Assembly (NCBI GenBank): GCA_030246985.1
Contig: CP107246.1
Location: 1,800,282-1,864,281, forward strand
Source: Candidatus Nitricoxidivorans perseverans
GTDB taxonomy: Bacteria > Pseudomonadota > Gammaproteobacteria > Burkholderiales > Rhodocyclaceae
Direction: 5' to 3'
DNA: 64,000 nucleotides
Position 1 is the stretch's first letter; every line of letters starts with the position of its first letter. The notes beneath the pieces were generated by a model. That model was not told the origin of the DNA, searched no databases, and worked only from the letters and a program-made list of their open reading frames with translations. Below are positions 32,493 through 43,205 of the stretch, piece after piece. The translations under genes and the position numbers were made by a program.

Positions 32493-33686
32493 TCAGCGCA
32501 TGCGCGGCGCCGGATCGCGCAGTATCAGCGCGGGCGACGAGAAGGGGGCGAGTCGCTCGAGGAAGTCGAGCAGTTCCAGCGCCGGCGAATTCCGGAAGAA
32601 GGTGGCCTTCGGCGTTTCCATCCAGATGCGGTCGGCATAGAGCAGCATCTCGTGGGGCGTGTCGCCAATGCCGTCACCGTTGCGGTCGAACCCCTGGTAG
32701 TCGCTCCAGTAGTTGCCGCGCCAGACGTTGGCCTCGCCGACGCCCGCGGCGCTCACGAAGATCTGTATCAGGTTGTTCTCGAAGCGGTTGTCCTCGATCC
32801 TGTGGCCGCCCTTCTCGCCGTAGAGGGACATGCCCGCCAGGTTGTGGGCAAACCGGTTGTTGCGGATCACGTGGGTCAGCTCGGCGTTGAGCGGCGAATC
32901 GGTCATGAGACCGACCGCGCAATGCACGATCTCGTTGTTCTCGACCAGCGCGCCGCCGCTGTCCTTGAAGGCGATCGCGCCGCCGCCGCCTATTAGGGCG
33001 TGGCGGATGACGTTGCCGCGGACGGTCAGTTCCGTGGAATACATGGCGACGATGCCCGTTTCGGTATGGTCGATGCGGTTGTTCTCGACCCGCGTGCGCG
33101 GTGAAAATATGGCGTGCAGCCCGTAACGGGCGTCCGAGAGGCGGTTGCCGGCGATCCGGTTGTCCGGCGAGTTCGCCAGCGTGAGATCGCGCGTCCGCTG
33201 GAATTCGTTGCCGTCGATCTCGTTATGCCTGCCGTTCCAGACGCGCAGGCCGTCGCCGCGCAGGCCGATGGGCCGATCCTTGCCGATCACGCGGTTGTGG
33301 CGGATCAGGTTGCGGTTGCCGCCCTTGACGTGGATGCCGAAGAGCACGTCTTCCAGCACGTTGTCCTCCACGCGGTTGTCGTCGCCCTCGACCAGCAGGC
33401 CGGCATCGACGCCGTCGTGGGTGTCGCCGCTGTTGCGAAGCCGCAGGCCGCGCACCGCGGCGCCGCTCGCGCGGACCGTCAGCACCGTCTCCCGGCCGCC
33501 CCCATCGACCGTTACGCGGCCTCCCCCGTCGACCGTCATGGGTTTGTCGATCACCACGGGCCCGGCGTAGGCCCCGGGCGGCGGCCGCAGCGTGCCGCCC
33601 GGCGGCGTCGCGTCGATCAGAGGTTGCAGGGGCACCGCCGCCAGGGCCGGCAGGGTGAAGAAAACCGTGAGCCAGAAGAATTTCAT
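32493..33686 (-). CDS. NosD-like right-handed beta-helix periplasmic protein
   Basis: The 397-residue product has a signal peptide (MKFFWLTVFFTLPALA) and a series of parallel beta-helix coils with N-R-[IVF] turns (VENNRIDHTETGI, IRNNRFAHNLAGM), ending in the NosD-type block WRGNYWSDYQGFDRNGDG. NosD helps supply copper/sulfur centres to nitrous oxide reductase. No nosZ or other nos genes are in this window, so this is either a stand-alone maturation factor or a related carbohydrate-binding protein. The ATG at 33686 places the signal peptide at the N-terminus. Confidence 0.85.
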   Translation of the reverse strand: MKFFWLTVFFTLPALAAVPLQPLIDATPPGGTLRPPPGAYAGPVVIDKPMTVDGGGRVTVDGGGRETVLTVRASGAAVRGLRLRNSGDTHDGVDAGLLVEGDDNRVEDNVLEDVLFGIHVKGGNRNLIRHNRVIGKDRPIGLRGDGLRVWNGRHNEIDGNEFQRTRDLTLANSPDNRIAGNRLSDARYGLHAIFSPRTRVENNRIDHTETGIVAMYSTELTVRGNVIRHALIGGGGAIAFKDSGGALVENNEIVHCAVGLMTDSPLNAELTHVIRNNRFAHNLAGMSLYGEKGGHRIEDNRFENNLIQIFVSAAGVGEANVWRGNYWSDYQGFDRNGDGIGDTPHEMLLYADRIWMETPKATFFRNSPALELLDFLERLAPFSSPALILRDPAPRMR

Positions 33687-33741
33687 AATGGCATTGTCGG
33701 CGCGGGCCGGCATCCCGACCTTGGCCTGGATCAATCCTCGG

Positions 33742-36700
33742 TCAGAGCAGTATTTGCTCAATTCCCCCCGCCTTCGCCGCACGCACGTAGTTTTCAAGCC
33801 AGTCACCGCCCAGCAGGCGCCTCGCCATCTCGACGACGACGTAGTCGGCCGTGATGTCCGCGTCCTCGCGGAACCGCGACAGCCCTTGCAGGCAGCTTGG
33901 GCAGGTGGTGAGTATCTTCGCCGGGCCATTTTTCGTGGCGACCTCGATTTCCTGCTGCTTCCTGAAGCGCACCTGCGTGGAGATGTCGGGGCGGCTGACG
34001 GCGAGCGTGCCGGATTCGCCGCAGCAGCGGTCTGAAAGTTCGATCCGGCCGCCCATGAGTTCGGAGACGAGCCGGACCGGGTCGTAGGTCTTGATCGGCG
34101 TGTGGCAGGGGTCGTGGTAGAGATGGCGCGCGCCCTGCGTTTCCGCGCCTTCGAGCCTGACGCCTTTCTCGCGGAGGTATTCGTGGATGTCGAGCAGCCG
34201 GCAGCCGGGGAATATCCGGTCGAACCGGTATTTCATGAGCTGGTCCATGCAGGTGCCGCAGGAGACGATCACGGTCTTGATGTCGAGGTAGTTGAGCGTG
34301 TTGGCGACGCGATGGAACAGCACGCGGTTCTGCGTGGTGATGGCGTGGCCGAGGTCTTCGTCTCCGTTCGATGTCTGGGGATAGCCGCAGCAGAGATAGC
34401 CCGGCGGAAGCACGGTGGCGGTGCCGAGGTCGTAGAGCATGGCCTGGACGGCCAGACTGACCTGTGAGAACAGGCGCTCCGATCCGCAGCCTGGGAAATA
34501 GAAGATGGCTTCCGAATCCTCTGTGGCTTTCTCCGGATTGCGGATCACGGGGATCACGGCGTCGTCCTCGATCCCGAGCATCGCGCGGGCGGTGCGCGAG
34601 GGCACGCCGGCGGGCAGCGGCTTGTTGAGGAAGTGGATGACCTGTGCCTTCGCATCCGGGCGGCCCAGCGTGGCCGGGGGGCGCCGGACGCTTTCCTGCG
34701 TCAGCCCGAAGGATTTGGCCATCGCGTGGCCCAGCCGCTGCGCCGGGTAGCCCAGCCCGACGATGCCGGCGCGCATGGCCTTGATCGTAGCCGCGTCGGT
34801 GGCGTTGAGAAAGGCCATGGCCGCCGTCGCACCGAGGCTGACTTTTTTCCTGTCCTGCCGGCGCAGGAAATTCCGCATGGCGATCGAGACGTCGCCGAAG
34901 TCGATGTCGACCGGGCAGGGCTTCACGCAGCGGTGGCAGACCGTGCAGTGGCCGGCCACGTCGTCGAACTCGTCGAAGTGCATGAGCGAAATGCCGCGCC
35001 GGGTCTGCTCCTCGTAGAGGAAGGCCTCGATCAGCAGCGAGGCGCCGAGGATCTTGTTGCGCGGCGCGTAGAGCAGGTTGGCGCGCGGTACCTGCGTCGA
35101 GCACACCGGCTTGCACTTGCCGCAGCGCAGGCAATCCTTGACCATCGCCGCGATGTCGCCGATGGCCGACTGCTCCATGATCAGCGACTCGACGCCGAGC
35201 AGCGCGAACGAGGGTGTGTAGGCGTTGCGAAGGTCGGCCCCTTCCATGAGCTTGCCCCGGTTGAAGCGGCCCTCGGGGTCGATCTTCCGCTTGTATTCGC
35301 GGAAGGGGCGCATCTCGTCGTCGGAGAGGAATTCGAGCTTGGTGATGCCGATGCCGTGCTCGCCGGAAATGACGCCGCCGAGATCGCGCGCGAGGCGCAT
35401 GATGCGCTCGACCGCGCGGTAGGCCGCCTGGAGCATCTCGTAGCGGTCGGAGTTCACCGGGATGTTGGTGTGCACGTTGCCGTCGCCGGCGTGCATGTGC
35501 AGCGCGACGAAGACGCGGTCGCGCAGCACCTCGGCATGGACGGCCTCGATGCCTTCCAGCACGGGGCGGAACAGGCTGCCGTCGAAGATGGCTTCCAGCC
35601 GCGGCTTGAGTTCCGCCTTCCACGAGACGCGCACCGAGTGGTACTGGAGCGCGGGGAAGTTGGCGTCCAGGCCGTCCTTCAGCGCCTGCCAGCGCGCGCG
35701 CACTTCGGCAATGATCGAGACGGCCTGCTCGCGCCGGTCGCCGATCAGCTCATCCTTGTCCATGCTCGCATCGCCCGCATGCAGCGGGAGATCTCCGGAG
35801 AGGAATTCGACGAGCGCATCGCACAGCGCGAGCTTGTTGGCGATCGACAACTCGATGTTGATGCGTTCGATGCCGTCGCAGTAGTCGCCCATGCGGGGCA
35901 GGGGGATCACCACGTCCTCGTTGACCTTGAAGGCGTTGGTGTGGCGCGAGATGGCCGCCGTGCGGGCGCGGTCGAGCCAGAACTTCCTGCGCGCCTCCGC
36001 CGTCGCAGCGATGAAGCCCTCGCCGGATCGCTGGCCGGCGATGCGCACGACCTCGGCGGCGGTGGCCGTCACGGCGGCATCGTCCTCGCCGACGATGTCG
36101 CCGATCAGCACCATCTTCGGCCGGCCTTGCCGCTGTGCTTTCGTCGCGTAGCCGACCGCCTTCACGTAGCGCTCGTCGAGATGTTCGAGGCCGGCGAGCA
36201 TGGCGCCGCCGGGCTTGCCCTTCATGAATTCGGTGATCTCGACGATCGAGGGGACGGCGTCCCTGACCTGGCCGAAGAACTCCAGGCAGAAGGTACGCGC
36301 CACCGGCGGCATGCGGTGCAGCAGCCAGACCGCCGAGGTGACGATGCCGTCGCAGCCTTCCTTCTGCACGCCGGGCAGCCCGGCGAGGAACTTGTCGGTG
36401 ACGTCCTTGCCCAGCCCGGCCTTGCGGAAGGTGCGGCCGGGGATGGAGAGGAATTCCTCGCGCTCGATCCGGCCATCGTCGGCCAGATGCTTGAGCCTGA
36501 AGGTCGCGGTCTCCTGCTCGTGGATCTTGCCCAGGTTGTGGCCGATGCGCTCGACTTCCAGCCATGTTCCGTCGGGCGTCACCATGCGCCACGAGGCGAG
36601 GTTGTCCAGCGCCGTGCCCCAGAGCACGGCTTTCTTGCCGCCGGCGTTCATGGCGATGTTGCCGCCGACGCAGGAGGCGTCGGCCGAGGTCGGATCGCAG

Positions 36701-37491
36701 GCGAACACCCGCCCCGCCGCGTCCGCCGCATTCATGACGCGGCGCGTGACCACGCCCGCGCCGGTGCGGATCGTCGCATAGGGTTTGTCGACGCCCGACA
36801 GCGCGGTTTCCTCCACCGGGCCCATATCGATGAGCTTCTCGGTGTTGATGACGGCGGAGCGCGCATCGAGCGGCACCGCGCCGCCCGTGTAGCCCGTGCC
36901 GCCGCCGCGCGGGATGATGGTAAGCCCCAGCTCGATCAGCCCTCGCACCAGCGGCGCGACCTCGGCTTCCGTGTCCGGCGTGAGCACCACGAACGGGGTT
37001 TCGACGCGCCAGTCGGTGGCATCGGTCACGTGCGTGACGCGTGCGAGGCCGTCGAAGTGGATATTGTCGCAGCGGGTGTGGCGGCAGAGCAGCTTGCCGA
37101 CTTTCCGGCGCAGGGCTCCGGTTTCGCCGAACCAGGCCTCGAAGTCGCCCACGGCCCTGTGCGCGGCCTCCAGCAGCCGGGCCACGGACTCGTTGCCGGC
37201 GCGGCGCTTCTCGATCTCCGCCAGGCGGTGGCGCAACGCCTCCACGAGCGCCGCGCGGCGGTCCGGATTGGCCAGCAGGTCGTCTTCGAGATAAGGGTTG
37301 CGACGCACGACCCAGATGTCGCCCAGCACCTCGTAGAGCATGCGTGCCGAACGGCCGGTGACGCGCTGGCTGCGCAGCTCGTCCAGCACCTCCCACGCCT
37401 CCGGCCCGAGCAGGCGGATGACGATCTCGCGATCGGAAAACGAGGTGTAGTTGTAGGGGATTTCCCTGAGGCGGGCGGACATGGGCGCCAT
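33742..37491 (-). CDS. large FAD-linked oxidase / Fe-S oxidoreductase fusion
   Basis: The 1249-residue protein combines an N-terminal region (about 1-150, DUF3683-like), an FAD-binding type 4 domain with [17 protein letters not shown], a GlcD-like C-terminal FAD-oxidase cap ([15 protein letters not shown]), and a GlcF-like module. The GlcF-like part has two 4Fe-4S motifs ([11 protein letters not shown] and [12 protein letters not shown]) and two CCG domains (FPGCGSER...[14 protein letters not shown]...RCCGESG). This is a D-lactate/glycolate/2-hydroxyacid dehydrogenase-type enzyme fused into one chain, probably passing electrons to quinones. The actual substrate is not evident. Start at 37491; the ATG at 37482 is also possible. 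Confidence 0.9.
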   Translation of the reverse strand: MAPMSARLREIPYNYTSFSDREIVIRLLGPEAWEVLDELRSQRVTGRSARMLYEVLGDIWVVRRNPYLEDDLLANPDRRAALVEALRHRLAEIEKRRAGNESVARLLEAAHRAVGDFEAWFGETGALRRKVGKLLCRHTRCDNIHFDGLARVTHVTDATDWRVETPFVVLTPDTEAEVAPLVRGLIELGLTIIPRGGGTGYTGGAVPLDARSAVINTEKLIDMGPVEETALSGVDKPYATIRTGAGVVTRRVMNAADAAGRVFACDPTSADASCVGGNIAMNAGGKKAVLWGTALDNLASWRMVTPDGTWLEVERIGHNLGKIHEQETATFRLKHLADDGRIEREEFLSIPGRTFRKAGLGKDVTDKFLAGLPGVQKEGCDGIVTSAVWLLHRMPPVARTFCLEFFGQVRDAVPSIVEITEFMKGKPGGAMLAGLEHLDERYVKAVGYATKAQRQGRPKMVLIGDIVGEDDAAVTATAAEVVRIAGQRSGEGFIAATAEARRKFWLDRARTAAISRHTNAFKVNEDVVIPLPRMGDYCDGIERINIELSIANKLALCDALVEFLSGDLPLHAGDASMDKDELIGDRREQAVSIIAEVRARWQALKDGLDANFPALQYHSVRVSWKAELKPRLEAIFDGSLFRPVLEGIEAVHAEVLRDRVFVALHMHAGDGNVHTNIPVNSDRYEMLQAAYRAVERIMRLARDLGGVISGEHGIGITKLEFLSDDEMRPFREYKRKIDPEGRFNRGKLMEGADLRNAYTPSFALLGVESLIMEQSAIGDIAAMVKDCLRCGKCKPVCSTQVPRANLLYAPRNKILGASLLIEAFLYEEQTRRGISLMHFDEFDDVAGHCTVCHRCVKPCPVDIDFGDVSIAMRNFLRRQDRKKVSLGATAAMAFLNATDAATIKAMRAGIVGLGYPAQRLGHAMAKSFGLTQESVRRPPATLGRPDAKAQVIHFLNKPLPAGVPSRTARAMLGIEDDAVIPVIRNPEKATEDSEAIFYFPGCGSERLFSQVSLAVQAMLYDLGTATVLPPGYLCCGYPQTSNGDEDLGHAITTQNRVLFHRVANTLNYLDIKTVIVSCGTCMDQLMKYRFDRIFPGCRLLDIHEYLREKGVRLEGAETQGARHLYHDPCHTPIKTYDPVRLVSELMGGRIELSDRCCGESGTLAVSRPDISTQVRFRKQQEIEVATKNGPAKILTTCPSCLQGLSRFREDADITADYVVVEMARRLLGGDWLENYVRAAKAGGIEQILL

Positions 37492-37512
37492 TTTAGTCGC
37501 TTGCGCCGCGGA

Positions 37513-37926
37513 TCAGAAGGCGCCGACGGCGACAAGGACGAGGACGTAGCGGGCGCCCTTGCCCAGCGCCATCCAGAAAACGCTGGCGAACAGCGGCAGG
37601 CGCAGCCAGCCCGCGGCGGCGCAGAGGGCGTCGCCGACGACCGGCGCCCAGGCCAGCAGGAGGACGGGGGCGCCCCACCGCCGCGCCAATGTCGATCTTT
37701 CGGGCGGCAGGCGCTGTGGCAGGAGGCGCCCCATCCAGTAGGTCGTCATGCCGCCCAGCGTGTTGCCGACGGTGGCGAGCAGCAGCGCCGCCGTCGCCCG
37801 GTCGGGATGCGCCTTCAGGACGGCGAACAGGACGGCCTCGGAGCCGCCGGGCAGCAGGGTGGCGGCCAGGAAGCTCGACAGGAAGAGGCCCCAGAGGCCG
37901 GCCTCGGGGGAGGAGAGGAATTCCAT
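37513..37926 (-). CDS. YqaA-family (DedA/SNARE-associated-like) membrane protein
   Basis: The 137-residue integral membrane protein has several hydrophobic segments and the family motif TLGGMTTYWMGR. The conserved pattern FLAATLLPGGSEAVL near the start fits YqaA proteins. Function is unknown; DedA relatives are linked to lipid transport and membrane homeostasis. It diverges from ilvA and precedes the FAD/Fe-S gene by 21 bp on the same strand. Confidence 0.88.
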   Translation of the reverse strand: MEFLSSPEAGLWGLFLSSFLAATLLPGGSEAVLFAVLKAHPDRATAALLLATVGNTLGGMTTYWMGRLLPQRLPPERSTLARRWGAPVLLLAWAPVVGDALCAAAGWLRLPLFASVFWMALGKGARYVLVLVAVGAF

Positions 37927-37977
37927 GCCGTGATGTTACCTGCTACGCTTGCCCACTCCCCGCACTTTAGCTCCGCC

Positions 37978-39492
<1,515 letters not shown>

Positions 39493-39495
39493 GCC

Positions 39496-41406
39496 ATGTC
39501 CCGCTCGAACCGCCATGCCTGGATACTCGCGCTGGCGGCGGCGCTGCTGGCGACGGGGGTCGCGGAAAGCCTCTACCGCAGCGGCGCTGCGGACCGCCTC
39601 GAGCATTTCTACACCGATTTCTGGCACAGGCTGGCCGGCCCGCGCGCGGCGCCGGCCCATGCCGCGCTGGTGATGATCGACGACCCCAGCCTCAACGCCC
39701 GGCCCGACGAGCCCCTGGCTTTCTGGACGCCGCATTTCGCGCAGGCCATCGAGACCCTCAAGGCGGCGGGCGCCAGGACGGTCGCCATCGACTTCCTGTT
39801 CAGCGGCAGCCCCGAGCGGTGGATCGAGAAGCTGGGGCTCATGGCGCGCGAGGCTTCCCGCGATTACGACCGACCTTTTCGCCAGCAGATCAACCGGGGC
39901 GACGTGCTGCTGGCGGGCTTCCGGGTCGGCGCGGGAACCGGGCAGGACGATTTCGTGCTCCCCAGCCCGGATTACCTCCTGGCCATTCCCGATCTGGACA
40001 TGGTGACCCATGTCGGCCTGGCCAACCTGCGCGCGGATGCCGACAGCGCCATCAGGCGCTTTGCTCTCGCCGAGGCCGGCGGCGACTTCGTGGAAAAAGA
40101 AGGCCTGCCGCGGCTGGCCTTCGGCGCGCTGGCGGCCGTGCGGGCGAGCGGCCAGGACCCACGGTCAGGCGCCTTCCGCTTCGGCGGCCGTGACCTGAAG
40201 TCCGGCGCCGAAGTCGCCATCGCCTACGCGGGGCCGCCGGGCACCTTCCGCGCCGTCTCCTTCGAGAAGCTGCTGCGGCCAGATGCGCTGAAACTGCCCG
40301 AGGTCCGAGCACTGGCCGGCAAGGTGGCGGTCATCGGCGCCGGCTTCGCAGGCATGAACGATGTCCATCCGACGCCCTACTCCACCAGCCTGGGCGGCGC
40401 CAATACCCTGATGTCGGGTCCCGAAATCCAGGCCAACATCATCGAAACCCTGCTGGCCGGCCGTTTTGTCGACGAAACGCCGGCCTCGGTGCGGCTGCCG
40501 GCCTTCTTGCTGATTTTCGGCGCCCTGGCCTTCGTCGGCGTCGTTCTCTCACCCTGGCGGGCGCTGATCCTGGTGCTGCTCACGGTACAGGCGAGCGCCG
40601 TCGTCGTCTACCTGTTGTTCAGGCAGGACATGCTTTTCCCGGTGGCCCACCTGCACCTGGGCATGGTCGTGGTACTGATCTGCCTGGCCCTGCTGCGGCT
40701 CACCCGCGAGGAGCGGGAGCGGGCGCGCATCGGCGCCCTCTTCGGGCGCTACGTCTCGAACCAGGTGGTGGAGGCGCTGATCGCCTCGCCGGAACTGCCC
40801 GAGCTGGGGGGCCAGGCGCGACCCATCACGGTGCTGTTCTCGGACATCCGGAACTTCACCACCATCAGCGAGAAGCTTTCCGCGAAGGAAGTGGTGGAAA
40901 TGCTCAACACCTACTTCGAACGGGCCTGCGCCGTTCTGCTGGCCGAGGGCGCCAGCATCGACAAGTTCATCGGCGATGCTGTCATGGCCGAATTCGGCGC
41001 GCCGCTGCCGCAGGACGACCATGCGCTGCGGGCGCTGCGCGCCGCGGTGGCGCTGCGCAAGGTGGCGATGGGTTTCCGGTCATGGATGGAGACGCGCTTC
41101 GCCGGCCGCGGCCTGCCCGAGTTCGACATCGGCATCGGCCTGCACAGCGGCGAGGCGGTGATGGGCAACATCGGCTCCAGCGCGCGCATGGAATACACAG
41201 CCATTGGCGATACGGTCAACCTCGCCTCGCGGCTGGAAGGCAAGACCAAGGACACCGGCTGCGCCATCCTGGCGAGTGCCGACACTGTCGCCGCCGCCGG
41301 TGCCGGCCGGGTGCGCGCCGGCGAACGCCATGTGCTGACGGTCAAGGGTCGCAGCCAGCCGGTGGAAACTTTCGAGATACTGGGAGTGGCCGAAGAGCCG
41401 CGGTAA
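39496..41406 (+). CDS. CHASE2-domain class III adenylate cyclase
   Basis: The 636-residue product has an N-terminal membrane helix, a periplasmic CHASE2 domain (about 30-325, ALVMIDDPSLNARPDEPLAFW and VAVIGAGFAGMNDVHPTP), two or three further transmembrane segments (about 330-400), and a cytoplasmic class III cyclase domain. The metal-binding aspartates are in LFSDIRNFT and FIGDAVMAEFG, and the substrate-binding region AIGDTVNLASRLE fits ATP. It should make cAMP in response to an unknown extracytoplasmic signal. It starts 3 bp after ilvA. Confidence 0.93.
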   Translation: MSRSNRHAWILALAAALLATGVAESLYRSGAADRLEHFYTDFWHRLAGPRAAPAHAALVMIDDPSLNARPDEPLAFWTPHFAQAIETLKAAGARTVAIDFLFSGSPERWIEKLGLMAREASRDYDRPFRQQINRGDVLLAGFRVGAGTGQDDFVLPSPDYLLAIPDLDMVTHVGLANLRADADSAIRRFALAEAGGDFVEKEGLPRLAFGALAAVRASGQDPRSGAFRFGGRDLKSGAEVAIAYAGPPGTFRAVSFEKLLRPDALKLPEVRALAGKVAVIGAGFAGMNDVHPTPYSTSLGGANTLMSGPEIQANIIETLLAGRFVDETPASVRLPAFLLIFGALAFVGVVLSPWRALILVLLTVQASAVVVYLLFRQDMLFPVAHLHLGMVVVLICLALLRLTREERERARIGALFGRYVSNQVVEALIASPELPELGGQARPITVLFSDIRNFTTISEKLSAKEVVEMLNTYFERACAVLLAEGASIDKFIGDAVMAEFGAPLPQDDHALRALRAAVALRKVAMGFRSWMETRFAGRGLPEFDIGIGLHSGEAVMGNIGSSARMEYTAIGDTVNLASRLEGKTKDTGCAILASADTVAAAGAGRVRAGERHVLTVKGRSQPVETFEILGVAEEPR

Positions 41407-41428
41407 GTAAGTGTTGGCTTACTTACCG
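41401..41428. terminator. perfect 11-bp palindrome between convergent genes
   Basis: Arms CGGTAAGTAAG (41401-41411) and CTTACTTACCG (41418-41428) with a 6-base loop. The hairpin spans the stop codons of the adenylate cyclase (plus) and the last gene of the repeat-protein arm (minus). It has no strong T tract, so a bidirectional terminator or RNA-stabilising hairpin is likely but unproven. Confidence 0.5.
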
Positions 41429-41742
41429 CCCACGGTGCCTACGGTGTTGTCGGCCTTGTTGCCCTTGCCGACGGCGATGGCATTCGCTTCACGCACGGTG
41501 GCATTGATCCGCGTGTTGCCCTTGATGTTGATGTCGCCCTTGACGGCACCGGCCGCGTTCGCCGCCGCGTTGTCATCGCCGACGGCGATGGCATTCACGT
41601 TCTGGGCGCTGGCCTTGATGTCGGTGTCGCCCTGGATTTGCACGCCGCGCGGGCTGCTGGAACGCTGCACGCCGACCGTCATCTGCGCCAACGCGATGGA
41701 CGGGGAAACGGCCAGCATGATGGCGATCAGTGAATTGCGCAT
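41419..41742 (-). CDS. small secreted 37-residue-repeat protein (curlin-like pattern), paralogue 1
   Basis: The 107-residue product has a Sec signal peptide (cleavage SIALA-Q) followed by two 37-residue repeats (34-70 and 71-107). Repeat landmarks are GNTRIN, a VAV-like strand (NAIAVGKGN), and KADN..G at the end. The alternation of short hydrophobic strands with Gly/Asn turns resembles curlin repeats. It ends VGGK. It is a paralogue of the next gene upstream, from which a terminator separates it. The proposed role is a surface fibre subunit or nucleator secreted through the CsgG-family protein at 43696, which is inference. Confidence 0.75.
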   Translation of the reverse strand: MRNSLIAIMLAVSPSIALAQMTVGVQRSSSPRGVQIQGDTDIKASAQNVNAIAVGDDNAAANAAGAVKGDINIKGNTRINATVREANAIAVGKGNKADNTVGTVGGK

Positions 41743-41756
41743 GATGGAACCCTCCA

Positions 41757-41786
41757 AGAAAAAACCCAGGGGTTGCCCCCTGGGTT
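41757..41786 (-). terminator. Rho-independent terminator inside the repeat-protein arm
   Basis: On the minus strand, a perfect 10-bp stem (AACCCAGGGG / CCCCTGGGTT, 41763-41786) with a 3-base loop is followed by a T-rich run. It lies after the 41808-42140 gene and just before the 41419-41742 gene, so the last gene probably gets less read-through transcript or has its own promoter. Confidence 0.85.
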
Positions 41787-41807
41787 CTGGGCTCTCGGTG
41801 AAACCGA

Positions 41808-42140
41808 TTACTTGCCGCCGATGACGCCGGCTTCGTTCTCAGCCTTGTTGCCCTTGCCGACCGCGACGGCGGTTTGCTTGCCGACTGCGGCATTGATGTT
41901 GGTGTTGCCCTTGATATTGGTGCCGCCCTTGATGGCGCCGACGGCGTTCTTGGCGACGTTGCCCTTGCCGACCGCGACGGCGGTCTGGCTACCGACTGCG
42001 GCATTGATGTTGGTGTTGCCCTGGATGTTGACGCCACCGGACGTCGCCTGGACGCTGCCGGGGGTGGCCTGGACGCCGCCCTGAGCGAGGGCAAGGGTGG
42101 AAGCGGACATCAGAGCGACGACGAGAAGAGACTTGCGCAT
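41808..42140 (-). CDS. small secreted 37-residue-repeat protein (curlin-like pattern), paralogue 2
   Basis: The 110-residue product has a signal peptide (cleavage TLALA-Q), a short Gly/Val/Gln/Ala segment with a duplicated VQAT, then two nearly identical 37-residue repeats (37-73 and 74-110; DNA 41922-42032 and 41811-41921). Each repeat carries NIxGNTNINAAVG, TAVAVGKGN and an AxNxxGxI segment. The repeat content and Sec signal resemble curlin-type amyloid subunits, although the classical curlin glutamine is only partly kept. A strong ribosome-binding site GGAGGT precedes the ATG at 42140. This is the best candidate for the major fibre protein of the locus. Confidence 0.78.
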   Translation of the reverse strand: MRKSLLVVALMSASTLALAQGGVQATPGSVQATSGGVNIQGNTNINAAVGSQTAVAVGKGNVAKNAVGAIKGGTNIKGNTNINAAVGKQTAVAVGKGNKAENEAGVIGGK

Positions 42141-42210
42141 TTTTACTACCTCCTGGCTGGTTGGAAAATTCAGCAACCGCCGGAACTTCGACGGCCGCGT
42201 GCTGCACCGC

Positions 42211-42873
42211 TTAACCGATGATGCGGAATTGCACCCTGCGGTTCTTCGGATTCGTCGGGTCCGCGCCGCCCAGAGGTTCGCTGGAACCCCTGCCGACAGG
42301 CACGAGACGCATGGGGTCGACGCGATAGTGGTCGACCAGATAGTTCATTACGGAAAAGGCGCGTTCACGTGAAAGCGCCATGTTGCGGGCGGCACTGCCC
42401 GTCGAGTCTGTATGGCCCTCGACGAGGAGCCGTAGGCTCGGATCCTTCTGTAAAAGGCCGGCGACGGACTCGATGAACGGGACCGATTCAGGCAGTACAT
42501 CGGCGCTGTTGACGCGGAAGTTGATGGGGAAGGCGATGGCGCGCTCGCCCACCTGCATTGAGGGCTGCTGCTGTGGCGCCGGCTGGTAGGCGGCCTGGGG
42601 CGCCGGTTGCTGGTAGGCCTGCGGCGCGGCGGCGGCCGGCATGGGAGCGGGTGCGGCCTGCTCCTGCTGCTGCGGCGCCGCAGCCGGCGGGGCGTCGCCG
42701 AAGACGATCGCGCGGGTGCGAATTTTCTTCTTGCCTGTCGATGTGTCGCCGCCGGTCAGCTGGCGCTCGAGTTCATCGACGCTCGGCGCCTTTTCATAAA
42801 GCTTCACATCCTGCGCCCAGGTCTGGCCGGTGGCCAGGAGCAACGCAATCAGTAGAGGATGAAGATTTTTCAT
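42211..42873 (-). CDS. OmpA-family C-terminal domain protein
   Basis: The 220-residue product has a signal peptide (cleavage GQTWA-Q), a short N-terminal segment, a long Pro/Ala/Gln-rich linker (about 60-105) and a C-terminal OmpA-like peptidoglycan-binding domain with VEGHTDSTGSAARNMALSRERA and PVGRGSSEPLGG. It has no beta-barrel, so it is likely a periplasmic or lipid-independent anchor to the cell wall. It sits inside the repeat-protein arm, 8 bp after the 42881-43192 gene, and may anchor the secretion apparatus. Confidence 0.9.
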   Translation of the reverse strand: MKNLHPLLIALLLATGQTWAQDVKLYEKAPSVDELERQLTGGDTSTGKKKIRTRAIVFGDAPPAAAPQQQEQAAPAPMPAAAAPQAYQQPAPQAAYQPAPQQQPSMQVGERAIAFPINFRVNSADVLPESVPFIESVAGLLQKDPSLRLLVEGHTDSTGSAARNMALSRERAFSVMNYLVDHYRVDPMRLVPVGRGSSEPLGGADPTNPKNRRVQFRIIG

Positions 42874-42880
42874 GTTTCGC

Positions 42881-43192
42881 TCACTTGCAGACGTTGATGA
42901 TTTCCTTGGAGGTCACGATGACCTCCTTCGAATTCTTGTCCTTGGCATCCGACGCGCCGACGTTCATCGTGCAAGTTCCCGCACGCTTGCTGCCGATGTT
43001 GACCTGGGACTGGTTCTGCTGCATGCCCGTGGCGCCGCTTTGCATGTAGCCCTTCGCCAGCGCCTTATTCACTTTGCTCTGGCCCTTGGGGTTGAGATGG
43101 GTGCCCTGGTTGATCTCCGCCGATGCCCAGAGGGGCACGGCCGCCAACAGAAGAACGCCCGCCCTTGCCGCCTTGCCAAAAGACATGATCAT
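42881..43192 (-). CDS. small secreted protein with C-terminal Cys-Lys, curli-arm gene
   Basis: The 103-residue product has a signal peptide (cleavage LWASA-E) and a Gln/Asn/Ser/Gly-rich mature part: MQQNQSQVNIGS (57-68), TCTMNVGAS, and the ending IINVCK. Cys74 and Cys102 could form a disulfide. The pattern is curlin-like in composition but without the 37-residue repeat. The ATG at 43192, behind GAGGGGAT, puts the signal peptide at the start; the frame upstream is not coding. It may be a minor subunit or chaperone of the fibre; this is inference. Confidence 0.72.
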   Translation of the reverse strand: MIMSFGKAARAGVLLLAAVPLWASAEINQGTHLNPKGQSKVNKALAKGYMQSGATGMQQNQSQVNIGSKRAGTCTMNVGASDAKDKNSKEVIVTSKEIINVCK

Positions 43193-43205
43193 GGTATCCC
43201 CTCTT

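Noticed and set aside
34633-37977. Very long plus-strand open frame running into ilvA
   Set aside because: It is antisense to the well-supported FAD/Fe-S gene. High GC leaves antisense frames open. Only the part from 37978 has family similarity.
41811-42032. CRISPR or non-coding satellite
   Set aside because: The two 111-bp copies are in frame, adjacent without spacers and coding for a signal-peptide protein.
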